Shown here piece by piece: positions 1 through 9,942 of a stretch of 64,000 nucleotides of DNA. Under the pieces are notes generated by a model. That model was not told where the DNA came from and did not search any database. It saw nothing but the letters and a program-made list of their open reading frames with translations. Position numbers and translations under genes: made by a program. Origin of the DNA: Diplodia intermedia (taxonomy: Eukaryota > Ascomycota > Dothideomycetes > Botryosphaeriales > Botryosphaeriaceae); contig JAKEKT010000076.1 in NCBI GenBank assembly GCA_021495925.1, forward strand, positions 110,135-174,134, in the 5' to 3' direction. Within the stretch, counting starts at the first letter, position 1. Each line of letters begins with the position of its first letter.

Positions 1-1568
1 CTCTTCCGCAACCTCTTCCAGCAGCAGATTCGCAATCGTCATATCCGAAGACACGGCCAGATCACGCTGCCCTTTCTTACGTCGGCGACGCAGTTCTTCG
101 AAAGGCGCATCGAGGCAGAGCTCGATAAGAAGAACGCCAAGCCCGAACAAGGATTGGTTGCGAACGGGTCCATCCCACGGAGAAAACCCGCTGTCTGCAA
201 GGCCGTTGTTGCTCTGGTGTAAAGATGGTCTCGATACAAACGGCTCCTCGAGGCCGCCGCCGTCTGCACTTTCGAAAAAGGCTATGTCGTCGTGGCTCCA
301 CGTTTCAGTCAACCACGGCGTTCGGTACAACTGGAGCAGGTTTGCCGAGAGCAGGACGGCGGAACGCAGCCCGTTCGCCTTGGGGAAATGTCGGCGTCGC
401 GACGTGTCACGCGTAAGGGCTTCGTGCAGAGACAAGAGGGCGGGCTGGAGGGAGCTTTGCGTCTGCGTCTGCGTCGTCTTGCGTGGCTGATACAAGTCCA
501 GTTTCCGACCATTCGGTTCGTCTTCGATGAAACCGATGTAGTCGCCCATGCACGTCTTCTTTAGTCCGTGAATGGCCCCGCATATCTGCTTTACGCGCAA
601 GGGCGTCGGTACTGGGGCAATTTGGGCGGGGTTGGCGGATGGAGCAGGAGAGAATCGGACTCCTCGTTTTCCCATACGCGGTTTTTCTGGGAGAGCCGAT
701 CGGTGGGCTTCTCCGTGGTTGTAACGAATGTCGAGAGCTTCGATCCTCCATGGTGCTTGGCTGTGAAGCGTCATACTGGAGCTGTACTGCAAGACCACTC
801 GGAAGCAAGGAAGGTCCAAAATTGAACAGCAATTCTTGAGGTTTTCAAGGCGCAGATGGAGCACGTGAGTTGTCTGGCAGTTGCATTGAAGCGCGGTGCA
901 GAATGTGGTGTAGATGGATGCAGCATAGCTTCGAATCAGGTCGAAGTCAGGCAGCCTGCGCGCCGATCTTCTCGGCTCCAGGACAATGGATTGGTTTGTG
1001 AGTTCGCGAAGGGCGGCGCCGTGCTTTCGCACAGTAGAGACGAGGTCATCATACTTCGACTTCTTCAGCGAGAAGCTCAGCCGTTGGTATTCCTTCTCAA
1101 ATCCGTTTGCTGCATTGAATTGAGGCTGTAGCTACCGCTCAGCTTGCAGCACGTGACCCAAGCACGAGGACAACATACCTGTCCGTCTAGACTGAACTTC
1201 AAGAGCTTCATGAGATCGGAAACAGCCAGCTCGATGTCTTTGACGGTGTCGACGAAGAAAGGGTATCCCTTTGATAACCGTTTCTGCAATTTTCTCTCCA
1301 GTTCCTGATTCTTCCATGCGGGGCCGCCAGGCTTCTGAAGCAGAGCCTCTCGCTCGGTGTTGTCGTCCACAAGGCCGTCCAGAAGTCGCTCACATGCATT
1401 TTGATACAGGACATACTCTATCCCCAGTTCTGTGGAGAGGCTCTTCAAGGGTCTCTGATACCGGATGTATCGTCTTATCGTGGATGCACCGCTCGAATAG
1501 GCCTTGAGCACTTCAACGATGAGTGGTAGCGCGCCAAGAACCAGCCCAGCAACCTCGATGCCGGACAT
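1..1568 (-). CDS. DUF7580-type fungal protein with HeLo/SesA-like N-terminus (partial, 3' end outside window)
   Basis: Two exons are visible: 1179..1568 and 1..1125, with a 53-nt intron (gtatgt...ctacag). The frame is open across the join and runs off the left edge, so the C-terminus is missing. The N-terminus (MSGIEVAGLVLGALPLIVE) is the helical opening seen in many fungal proteins annotated as HeLo-like or prion-inhibition domain proteins. The later part carries blocks I recognise from the DUF7580 family: an NGFEKEY segment after the intron, an LLSLHEAL segment, then SAVLLSANLLQLYRTPWL and FGLGVLLIELCLDAPFEELR. Biochemical function is unknown. Family members are common in fungal accessory genomes, often near incompatibility or NLR-like genes. 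The start ATG at 1568 lies 288 bp from the start of the divergent C2H2 gene, so the two could share a promoter region (inference). Confidence 0.82.
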
Positions 1569-1855
1569 TTTTGAGTGTGTTGGTGTGGTATCGGAAGCGT
1601 CTGACCCAGCTGCGGGTGATCAAAGACGAGAATTGGGTGTCGACTGCACGAGGCTCGGGCGCAAAGTTGTCAGCTCGCCGCAGAGGGTGGGGGCGAAAGA
1701 ACCCATGCCACATCAGCATCACCAATCACAGACCCATCCAGCTGGTTACACAGGAGCGGGGTAGATTACTCTGTTTTTCAGCCGAGCCCTCGACTGCATC
1801 AGTCCAGGAAGCAGTCTCCTCACATCATCACTGCTTCGCCACACGGCACCTGCGA

Positions 1856-3574
1856 ATGTCTGACTTGCGCATTCCCAACAAGACAGACACTGCCCCTTCA
1901 TCAGCTATGGATGTGGGATCCACTTCAACCGTTATGGGTAGTCCCACCATAGCCTCTCATGTTTCGGTTTGCCTTCGGTCGTTTGATGATCTCAACGCTT
2001 CCATGCAGCAGGGAAAAAACGAGTATCTGGAGCAACTGCAGCCTTCAGACATCACCGATGAGCTCGGCCGCTTTCGCATATGGGCGGGCAGCATCGGGGC
2101 TCATAGACGAGGGAGATCTTCGTTGGACTACCGCTTGCGAGACGCTTCGCATATCAAGAGCAAAGCCCAAGCTCTCTTGACCGATCTGAATGATTCCATT
2201 CAGCGGAGTGAGTATTCCATACAAACTTTTAATGTCTGCCTAGCTGATCCTCACGTTGCAGCCATGGAAATATTTCGGGGAAAGTGCATTCCGTGGGACG
2301 AGCAGGTGACATCTGACGATGAAGCGATGGATGTGGAGAGCGAGGACGAAAGTCTGGAAGAGGAAACCGAGCTGGGCCAGCTCTTGGTCAGCATCCACGA
2401 GACCATCACGTTCCTACTGAGATTATCGGCCGCGATCAAGAATCCTGCTCCACACGACCACTTCATGAACTCAAGCAAGCTGGTCCCCGCACAGGCCTTT
2501 GAAAGATTCGATATCTCACATGTCCGAGAGAAGTTCCCATCTGCGCCAGAATCGGTGGCAGAGGTCCTGGGCAAATCTATTTCGAGGAGACGAGAGTATT
2601 TCAGATACCGCGAGTCGCACAATAAAAAGCTTTCCGAGGGAATATCGCGGCCCGTCGACGAGGATGCGAAGACAGAGTACCAGCCTCTGAGCACAGTCGC
2701 TTCGTCCATCCCGCAAGAACTCAAGGTCAACGACAATGTCCTGGAACTGGAGGCGGAACAACTCTCGGATTCTGGTATCACGCAGACTTCCCTCGCAACT
2801 TCCGCGACGGAATCAAAAGTACGGAGAATTCCTTCACCACCAAAGGAAGCCAAGGACGAGGAGCCTTTCCCATGTCCTTACTGTTTCATGATCATCTCTG
2901 TTCGGTCAAGACATTCCTGGAAGAAACATGTACTCAAGGACCTCCAGCCTTACTCGTGCACGTTCCCGTCATGTTCAAGCTCCAAAAGGCTTTTTGACCG
3001 ACGCCATGAGTGGTTCCAGCATGAACTCCAACATCATCGACGATCCTGGAAATGTGAGAGCGGTTGCCAGGCGCGCTTTGATTCGAGGAAAGCTTGTGAA
3101 GTCCACCTACGAGACTTTCATAACAGCTCACGAGACGCCGAACAAGTAGCCCGCTTGGTTAGTTCCTGTGAAGTTACTCCAAGGCTGGACGTTGAGGCAC
3201 GCTGTGTTCTCTGTGGAGATGAACTGATGTTGAAGCATTTGGAGAGACATCTCGGAAAGCATCAGAAGCATCTGGCCTTATTTGCCTTGCCCGATATCCT
3301 TGGATCAGAGGTAGATGAGGCTGATGACGCATGTTCCGATGCTGGCAATTCTTTTTCTGCCGGACACTGGAGCCAGAGTGCAGGTTCAGAAGATTTTGAC
3401 TCTGCCTCTGATAGAGACGATACTGTAACGGATACCCCTGGCCTCAACCAAGCCCTATCGGAAGCTCCAATACCATCTCCTACTGGACAAAAGGCAATAA
3501 TGGATAATAGGGATCGCCGTCCGCGTAGGTGGGTGCGGTTTGTGAAGGGGCTAAAAAAAGAGCGAAGCGGATGA
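1856..3574 (+). CDS. C2H2 zinc-finger protein with fungal N-terminal signalling-type domain
   Basis: The frame is open from upstream, but ATG 1856 is preferred because earlier in-frame codons overlap the divergent gene's 5' region. Unspliced it gives 572 aa. A probable 54-nt in-frame intron at 2208..2261 (gtgagt...ttgcag) would give 554 aa. The N-terminal part (CLRSFDDLN ... GRFRIWAGSIGAHRRGRSSLD) matches a domain found at the start of many fungal zinc-finger and NLR-like proteins. An acidic linker follows. From about residue 336 there is a Cys/His block (FPCPYCFMII, SWKKHVLKDLQPYSCTF, RHEWFQHELQHH, LERHLGKHQKHLALFALP) typical of the fungal C2H2 group with degenerate fingers. It is probably nuclear or cytosolic; DNA binding is not shown. 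The stop TGA overlaps the ATG of the ubiquitin-like-domain exon in another frame, and the two may be one gene joined by an unrecognised intron. Confidence 0.8.
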   Translation: MSDLRIPNKTDTAPSSAMDVGSTSTVMGSPTIASHVSVCLRSFDDLNASMQQGKNEYLEQLQPSDITDELGRFRIWAGSIGAHRRGRSSLDYRLRDASHIKSKAQALLTDLNDSIQRSEYSIQTFNVCLADPHVAAMEIFRGKCIPWDEQVTSDDEAMDVESEDESLEEETELGQLLVSIHETITFLLRLSAAIKNPAPHDHFMNSSKLVPAQAFERFDISHVREKFPSAPESVAEVLGKSISRRREYFRYRESHNKKLSEGISRPVDEDAKTEYQPLSTVASSIPQELKVNDNVLELEAEQLSDSGITQTSLATSATESKVRRIPSPPKEAKDEEPFPCPYCFMIISVRSRHSWKKHVLKDLQPYSCTFPSCSSSKRLFDRRHEWFQHELQHHRRSWKCESGCQARFDSRKACEVHLRDFHNSSRDAEQVARLVSSCEVTPRLDVEARCVLCGDELMLKHLERHLGKHQKHLALFALPDILGSEVDEADDACSDAGNSFSAGHWSQSAGSEDFDSASDRDDTVTDTPGLNQALSEAPIPSPTGQKAIMDNRDRRPRRWVRFVKGLKKERSG

Positions 3575-4035
3575 CGATCGAAGAAGAGCAAGCATTTGAT
3601 TATGCGAAGATGATGGATGAACATGCTCCATCACCAGAAGAGAAAATGCCGACCATCAAGTTCAAAGATGCTGTTGGACGGACGTTTTCTTTCCCCTGGC
3701 ATATCTGCCACACATGGAAGGTACGTCACCCTGGAGCTCAAGGAGCTGTCCTCTGTATATTTGTGACAACATGTTCCACATGAAGTCAGCTTACGAAACG
3801 ACAGGGAATGGAAGAGCTTATAAAGCAAGCTTTTCTTCACGTCGACGTGATCGGGCAGCATGTAAATTATGGCCACTACGATCTTGTTGGCCCCGATGGG
3901 GAGATTATATTGCCTCAGGTCTGGGAAGACGTGGTCCAACCCGACTGGACTATTACCATGCATATGTGGTCGATGGAAGAACCCCCCTCACCTCCCGCAC
4001 CTCTTACACTTCCACCGCCTCGGCCAAAGCTCTAA
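3571..4035 (+). CDS. Ubiquitin-like domain (ULD-type) protein or C-terminal exons of the preceding C2H2 gene
   Basis: Exons 3571..3720 and 3805..4035 flank an 84-nt intron (gtacgt...acgacag), phase 0, for 126 aa if ATG 3571 is the start. The protein opens with a charged helix (MTIEEEQAFDYAKMM). It continues with the ubiquitin-like fold common in fungal signalling proteins: IKFKDAVGRTFSFPW, then across the splice WKGMEELIKQAFLHVDVIG, YDLVGPDGEIILPQVWE and DWTITMHMW. It ends in a proline-rich tail. In homologous fungal proteins this domain is normally C-terminal to a longer protein, so it may belong to the C2H2 gene. A join needs an intron of length 2 mod 3; one weak candidate is 3425..3528 (gtaacg...cgcgtag). 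Confidence 0.72.
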
Positions 4036-4897
4036 CTACCCCAGATCCGGGCGGGTAGAACCGTTGGGGAATCTTCAATGCCAAAAGCTGCGAAGCCGAA
4101 ATCTCAGCCGAACGATGGATCCCTCCGTTCGCCTGCTGGTGGCGCTGTGCGCCCAGCCGGTAAAAGAAGAAGAAACATCCAGAACTCGTCTAATGCAGAG
4201 CGCGATGACACGGCACACCCTGGTTCTAGCACTGGCAATGTAGAACAAGGGGCAGACGAGCAGAACAAGAAAACTTGGCGGGAAAGGGTGTTACACCCAA
4301 AACGGGAGCATGGATGAGCAAGGGAATGGAGGGGAGTACCGTCTCTGTAGTTTATTTAACTTTCAGCCAAATCGTCAAAGGCTTCCGGTATCGCACTCTC
4401 GCTTATCTGATCCTCCGTGGGGGAGCGGGCGGGAGGAAGTAGCGTGCGGGTGGGGTGTCGGAGAGGAAGTTGATTGGGCTGGTGATCGCCGCAGCTCAAC
4501 ACACAACGAAAGACAAGTCTCGGCTTAGTACTAGGAACGCGCTAAGAGGGCAGTGACATCTAAATGGCATGATTTCGGAGAAAGGCTTGAAGATGGAGGA
4601 CATCGATCGCGGGTTGCTTCGACCCCACTTTCACATACCGCATCGCGTGCTCACAAACCCCAATAGCACCATCGGCTTGCGCCATCACATAAATCCGACG
4701 GTCACCAGTAAGTACCTAGTAGTAGAGCGCATTTCTATGTGTAGTTTAATTTCCACCCTTCTCTCCATATTTATACACTATCATATACCACCAAAGACCA
4801 AAGCAAACGCCACCACCATCACATCACATCATTAATTAGATCATTACACCCCGTCTACCTTTCTCCACACAAAGACACACACACACAGACACACCCC
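4036..4897. other. Intergenic region downstream of the ULD exon
   Basis: No confident gene. A short open frame at 4078..4317 starting MPKAAKPKSQPND is Lys/Arg- and Pro-rich. It resembles the basic tails that follow ULD domains, so it could be an extra spliced C-terminal exon, but no convincing junction was found. The last part (about 4770-4890) is a C/A-rich tract just beyond the stop of the minus-strand membrane-protein gene. Confidence 0.4.
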
Positions 4898-6601
4898 TCA
4901 AACCGACCCCCTCCCCTTCGACCCCGGCACCGGCACCGGCCCAACAACAACAACCGGCCGCAACCCGAGCTGCTCCTGCTCCCCCGCCACCGTCGCCCTC
5001 CTCGCATCCGCCCCCGCCGCCGTGGGCGCCGCCACCTCCACCGACAGCGGCGGCGTCAACAACCCCTTCTCACTCTCGCACCCACTCCCGTTCCCACCGC
5101 CCCCCATCGTCGACGTCGACCTCGATGTCGTCGACGTCGTCTCCGACATGGCGGGCGACGGCAACGGTTCCCTGAGCGAGCTCTGACTGATGCTCGTCCG
5201 CTTGCGCACGGCGCCGAAGGGGGCCTGCTCGCCCTCGTCGGCGGCGTCGGACGTCGAGGCGGCGGTGACGACGGTGAGGGATTTGGCGAGCGGGGCGGCG
5301 CAGGCGCCGGGGATGGCGAGGAGGAAGGAGGAGGGGCGGCGGATGCGGGCGGTTGGGGAGGAGGGGGAAGGGGGGATGCGGACGCTGTTGTTGGAGGAGC
5401 GGGAGAGGCGGCTCGTGGTGGTGGTGTATTTGGAGGAGGATGGGGAGGGCGGGGATGTGGTGGTGGTGGTCGTTGTGAGGGTTTTGCCGCCGCCGTTGGG
5501 GAGGTCGATGGAGCCGTCGAGGTCGGCGGGGTCGACGGTGAGCCAGTGGACGACGACGATGGACCAGGTGACGTCGAGCGAGCAGATGGTGGCGCACATC
5601 CAGCCCGGCTCGTGCGCCTCCCACCTGAACAGCAGCACCAGGTTCGCCGTCGTCGGCACCATGACCAGCACGCCGCCGACGACCGTCTTGAACACCAGCT
5701 TGCGCAGCACCTTCAGCAGCCGCGTGTTGCCGACGTCGATGCGCGCGACGTTGTGCTTGCCGCCGCCGCCGCGCACCTCGACGGCGGGCTGGTCTTGCTG
5801 CGGTCGGCTGCGCGCCAGCACGCGGCGGTGCCAGCTGCTGCTGGACGTGGCGGCGAGCCCGAGCCGCGACGCCCGCTTGGAGTGGAAGCTCAGCAGCGGC
5901 CACAGCAGGCGGATGAACAGCACGGTGAAGCCGATGTTGATGACAATGTCGAAGCTGATGATGGGGATGGTGACGCGTGGCAGCAGCCCGACCCGGCACT
6001 GGCCGTCGGTGATCTGTGCCACCGGCCACATGAAGCCCACGACGGAGAGCGCGCCGAAGCCCAGGCAGACGATGGCCATGCCGGTCAGCCAGACCTTGTC
6101 CGAGAGACGGCGTGTGCTTGGTGCGCGGATGACGTGGGCGCGCTCGACCTGCAGGCATGCTTGTCAGTTTGTTGATCCCTTCGACCCGAGGCAGATACGT
6201 ACCAGGAACAGATACAGGAGCAGTTTGCTTCCCATGTAGAAGGCCAGGCACATGACGATGGCGGCGTGGCAGTCGGCGTATGTCTTTATGTCCAAGCCGT
6301 TGGACAGGATGGCCAGGGCGACAATGAACATGATGCCCAGGATGTACATCAGGACGACGAGCTGGCGCACAAAGTTCATCCTGGAGATGTTGTTGAGCCG
6401 CAGGTGCCGTGATCTTGAGCCTGGCGATGTCAGTGGGTGCGCGGACTGATTCGTGGGCTGCTGCTGCTCACCGAGCATGAAGGAGAGTGCCAGCATGCAG
6501 GTCATGGAGGCAATGGTGTAGATGGTCGGCGATGTTTTGTCGACATGGGGAGAAGCGCGGGTCTCGATAGGGCTGAGCACGCGGCCGGGAACAGCGACCA
6601 T
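4898..6601 (-). CDS. Seven-helix fungal membrane protein (uncharacterised)
   Basis: Three exons: 6472..6601, 6203..6420 and 4898..6148. The introns are 51 nt (gtgagc...cgccag) and 54 nt (gtacgt...ctgcag), giving 532 aa. Seven hydrophobic segments can be read. They lie near residues 27-44, 62-82, 92-116, 138-160, 172-200, 260-285 and 292-312. A Ser/Thr/Pro-rich cytosolic-type tail of about 220 residues follows. The loop after helix 3 reads VERAHVIRAPSTRRLSDK, a conserved block I know from an uncharacterised Pezizomycotina membrane-protein family. The topology is receptor-like, but no ligand or G-protein evidence exists in the sequence. Splicing of intron 2 is required because the unspliced frame stops. 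The 3' half is strongly GC-rich with GCC/GGC codons, which creates long spurious frames on the opposite strand. Confidence 0.82.
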
Positions 6602-7823
6602 GGTGAGAGAGCGTTGGACTGCACTTGGAAAGGTGCGACTGGGATCGAGCAGCTTTCCCGGGTCAGGGGTCCTTGCCTATATGTAGCTGTGTCAACGCTA
6701 ACCCTAAGGCTGTGCATTCCGCCAGACCCAGGCCCGAGTCCACGGTACCTCCAGAGCAGCGATCCAGGCGCGCTGCAATTTGCATTACCCCACGCGTTCC
6801 CACGGGCCTTGTGCGCGACCAGGCCTTGGCGGAGGGTCCTTTGCCTGAGCCTCAAACCCAATGCGGTATGGTTGCAACCAAGCGTTGCCGGCATCTGGAC
6901 TCACCCATGTGATGCCACCATCTCCGCTTTCCTATTCCTGCATGGCGCGTCTCCAACTACCCCATTCCCGCGGAAGTAGCCTCAGCGTAACTGCTACGAA
7001 CGTAGCGGCTGAGCTCTAGCAAGTGAAGCTTCCTGTGCCGCAGCCACACGTGGCGTTTTTCGCACAGATCGGAGGGTCGGGACGAGATGGGGTAACCAAA
7101 CTCTATGCCCATGACGCCCAGATAAGATAAAAAGGCCGCATACGGTAAGGCATCTTCCTCACATGTCCGGCCTTGGTGGCGACATACATGAACTACGGAC
7201 AGGCCTTCCTTCTCGCCGGTCGGCCATTATTTCACCTCCAAGACCTTCTATGACGTTTCTCAATGTGGGAGATGGAAGACTCCGTCTTTTCAGCTCCGGT
7301 CTTGTACTTGGCTTCCATCCAATCGGAGACGACCCGAACTAAGCGCTACCTCGTTATCGGCTAACCCCGCACCCTCCTCCTCAATGATATGACAAGAGGG
7401 GGGTTCAAAAGAGCGCACATGGTATGAGGGGTATGATAATGGCTTGCAAGGTCCGTTCACTGTTTCCATGCAAAGTGACGCCAACATCCCAACATCGACG
7501 GGTGAGTTGACTGCGTTTGCCGCGCCATGCTTGTACGAACACAAGACTGCCCAACGAGAATGTCCGTTGCTTATCTCGAGCCAAGAGAGACCCCTACCCA
7601 TTCCCTGGAATTGGCAAACACGTAGCGTATCAGGTCGAGCTCCAGATGCCGTCGGCTCATGGCATCATCGGCGCTCCGCTTTTTGCACAGTCAGAAGCCC
7701 CACAACCTGGAGTTCTTTCACCCGTATATTTTCACATCTTTAGATTTCGCCTTGAATATTTGAGCCCCTTAATTGCATGTTTCTGGAGGGAGCGACTCGT
7801 CAGTGCTTCATCCAACGTGCACC
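6602..7823. other. Intergenic region between divergent membrane-protein and permease genes
   Basis: This holds both promoters. No gene or RNA recognised. A 60-bp segment at about 7317..7378 recurs at about 20514..20572 (see repeat entries). Confidence 0.5.
7317..7378 (+). repeat. Dispersed ~60-bp repeat, copy 1
   Basis: The segment shares TCCAATCGGAG, AACTAAGCGCTA and ACCCCGCAC blocks, in the same order and spacing, with 20514..20572. By eye about three quarters of the bases match. It may be a remnant of a mobile or duplicated element. Confidence 0.5.
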
Positions 7824-9567
7824 ATGTCGAAGGTCCCCGGCTCTACCGCAGAGCCCGTCGATGTCGATGCCGCTGCTGCACGAGCCACGGCGAAGCTGAC
7901 GGAGCGCTACGCCGACGAAAGTTACAAGCTCTTTTCGAACATCAAGGTGGATGATCCAACTCCAGAGGAGGCGAGGAAGATCAGAAACAAATGTGTCATC
8001 TGGATCCTGTCGTTCCTTTGCATCGGATATCATTTGATGTATGTGGACAAGCAAACGGTAGGTCAAACGAGACGATCTAATCCATTCCACGAACACTAAA
8101 AGCCAAGTAGTTGGGAAGCTCAGCCATTCTCGGGATAATGGAGGATGCCAACCTGACTTCAACACAATACAACTGGCTATCATCCATCTTCTACCTCGGA
8201 TACCTTCTCGCCGAGTGGCCGCAGAACTGGGCGTTACAGAGATTCCCCGTCGCGAAATATCTCTCGATAAACCTGATCATCTGGTACGCCAGCCATCTTC
8301 CATCTCTTCTTCACATCCAACTGACCCCAGTCACCAGGGGCTGCATCCTCCTACTGCACATCCCGTGCAAGAACTTCGCCAGCCTCTTCGTCGTCCGCTT
8401 CTTCCTCGGCATCGCCGAAGCCAGCATCGTGCCCGCCTTCCTGCTCATCCTGTCCATGTTCTTCACCTACGACGAGCAAGCGGTGCTGATGCCGTGCATG
8501 TGGGCGATCGGCAACGCCAGCCCCATCACCTCCGGCCTGCTCTCCTACGGCGTCCTCTTCATCGACACGGGCAACTTCAACCCGTGGAAATGGTTCATGG
8601 GTAAGCCCAGCCATATCCGTCTTCCCCGCCAGCACCCCCCAACAACTGACACGACACCGCAGCAATCACCGGCACCCTAACCATCCTCTACGGCGCCCTC
8701 GTCTCCACCCTCTTCCCCTCCAGCCCGCTAACCGCGCACTTCCTCACGCCCACCCAACGCGCGCAATCCGTCCTCCGCATCCGCAGCAACCACTCGGGCA
8801 TCGAACAGAAGCGCTTCAAGCGCCCGCAGTTCCGCGAAGCCCTGCTCGACCCCAAGACGTGGCTCTTCTTCCCGCACGCGTGGTCGCAGGAAACGGCCAA
8901 CGGGCTGACGAACCAGTACTCGCTGCTCATCAAGTCCTTCGGCTTCACGACGCTGCAAACCACCCTCCTCGGCTGCGTCAACGGCGTCACGGCCTTCGCA
9001 TCCCTCGCCGCCGCCGCGTGGTTCCTGGCCCGCGTCCGCAACGCCCGCGCCTGGCTGTCCGCCGCCGCGTACGTCCCGCCCATCGTCTCGTGCGCATTGC
9101 TGCTGGCGCTGCCGTGGCGAAACCGCTGGGGGCTCCTCGCCGCCATCTGGATGCGGGCGACGGGCGGGATCCCGTACAGCGTGGTCATGGTGTGGGCGGC
9201 GAACTGCTCCGCCGGGCACACGAAGGAGACGACGGTCGTCGCGCTGTACCACGTCGGCTACGCGCTCGGCAACGTCCTCAGCCCGCAGCTGTTCCGGCCC
9301 CGGTACGAGCCGCGGTATCTGGTGACGTGGCACGTCGTCCTGTGGGTGGCGTGCGTGTTTCCGATGCTGCTGGTGCTGGGCTTGCGGTGGTATCTGGAGA
9401 AGGAGAATGGGAGGAGGGATGGGTTGGATCGCGGGGGGTTGGTGGGGGAGGTCGGGGTCGTGGAGAGGGTGGATGGTGGGGGCGCGAGGAGGGAGGTGGT
9501 GGTGGATGCGCGGCTGCTGGACTTGACGGATAGGGAGAACTTGGCTTTGTATGGATCTCCCTCGTAA
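7824..9567 (+). CDS. MFS transporter, allantoate/nicotinate permease-like (DAL5/TNA1 group)
   Basis: Four exons: 7824..8057, 8111..8283, 8338..8600 and 8663..9567. All introns are 53-62 nt with GT-AG ends, giving 524 aa, the usual length for anion:cation symporter MFS proteins. The first helix ends HLMYVDKQT and continues across intron 1 as LGSSAILGIMEDANL, followed by TSTQYNWLSSIFYLGYLLAEWPQN. This is the helix 1-2 signature of the Dal5/Tna1 group. Later helices include VVRFFLGIAEASIVPAFLL and the second half-barrel around YHVGYALGNVLSPQLF. It is likely a plasma-membrane proton symporter for a small organic acid or amide. Substrate cannot be named. The ATG is preceded by a purine at -3 (CACCATG). 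Confidence 0.9.
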
Positions 9568-9942
9568 CCCTTTTCTTCGCGATGTTGTGGTGACGGGCTG
9601 TTGTGTAGCCGTTGGGTTCTTTGAGGAGGATGGGGTCCGGGGAAGCAGAGGCCGGGTTGTGGGGCTCGGCGGCTTTTTCCTTGGTCGGGAGTCCGGGGTA
9701 GGGCGTCAATTGCCGACGGGGTGCGGGGAGCGGGGCGATGGCGGGGGAGAAACGAGACGGTGGTACCTGACGATGGCACCGACTTGGGGGTAAATGCCTC
9801 GATTGGGGGGTCGATCAGCGTTCACCCAAGACCGTCGGCTTTTCCGCCACAGCCGCATGCCGTCGACGGACAGAATGCTCGCTATAAGTAGATGAATGGC
9901 TCCACTGGGTTCCCCGCTTCGATTCCCTAGCGTCCTGCAGAT
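9568..9942. other. Short intergenic region with esterase promoter
   Basis: No gene. G-rich in its first half. It contains the TATA-like site upstream of the esterase. Confidence 0.5.
9883..9888 (+). promoter_or_regulatory. TATA-like box upstream of carboxylesterase
   Basis: TATAAG lies 60 bp before the ATG at 9943, a usual distance for a fungal core promoter. Based on motif and spacing only. Confidence 0.4.
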
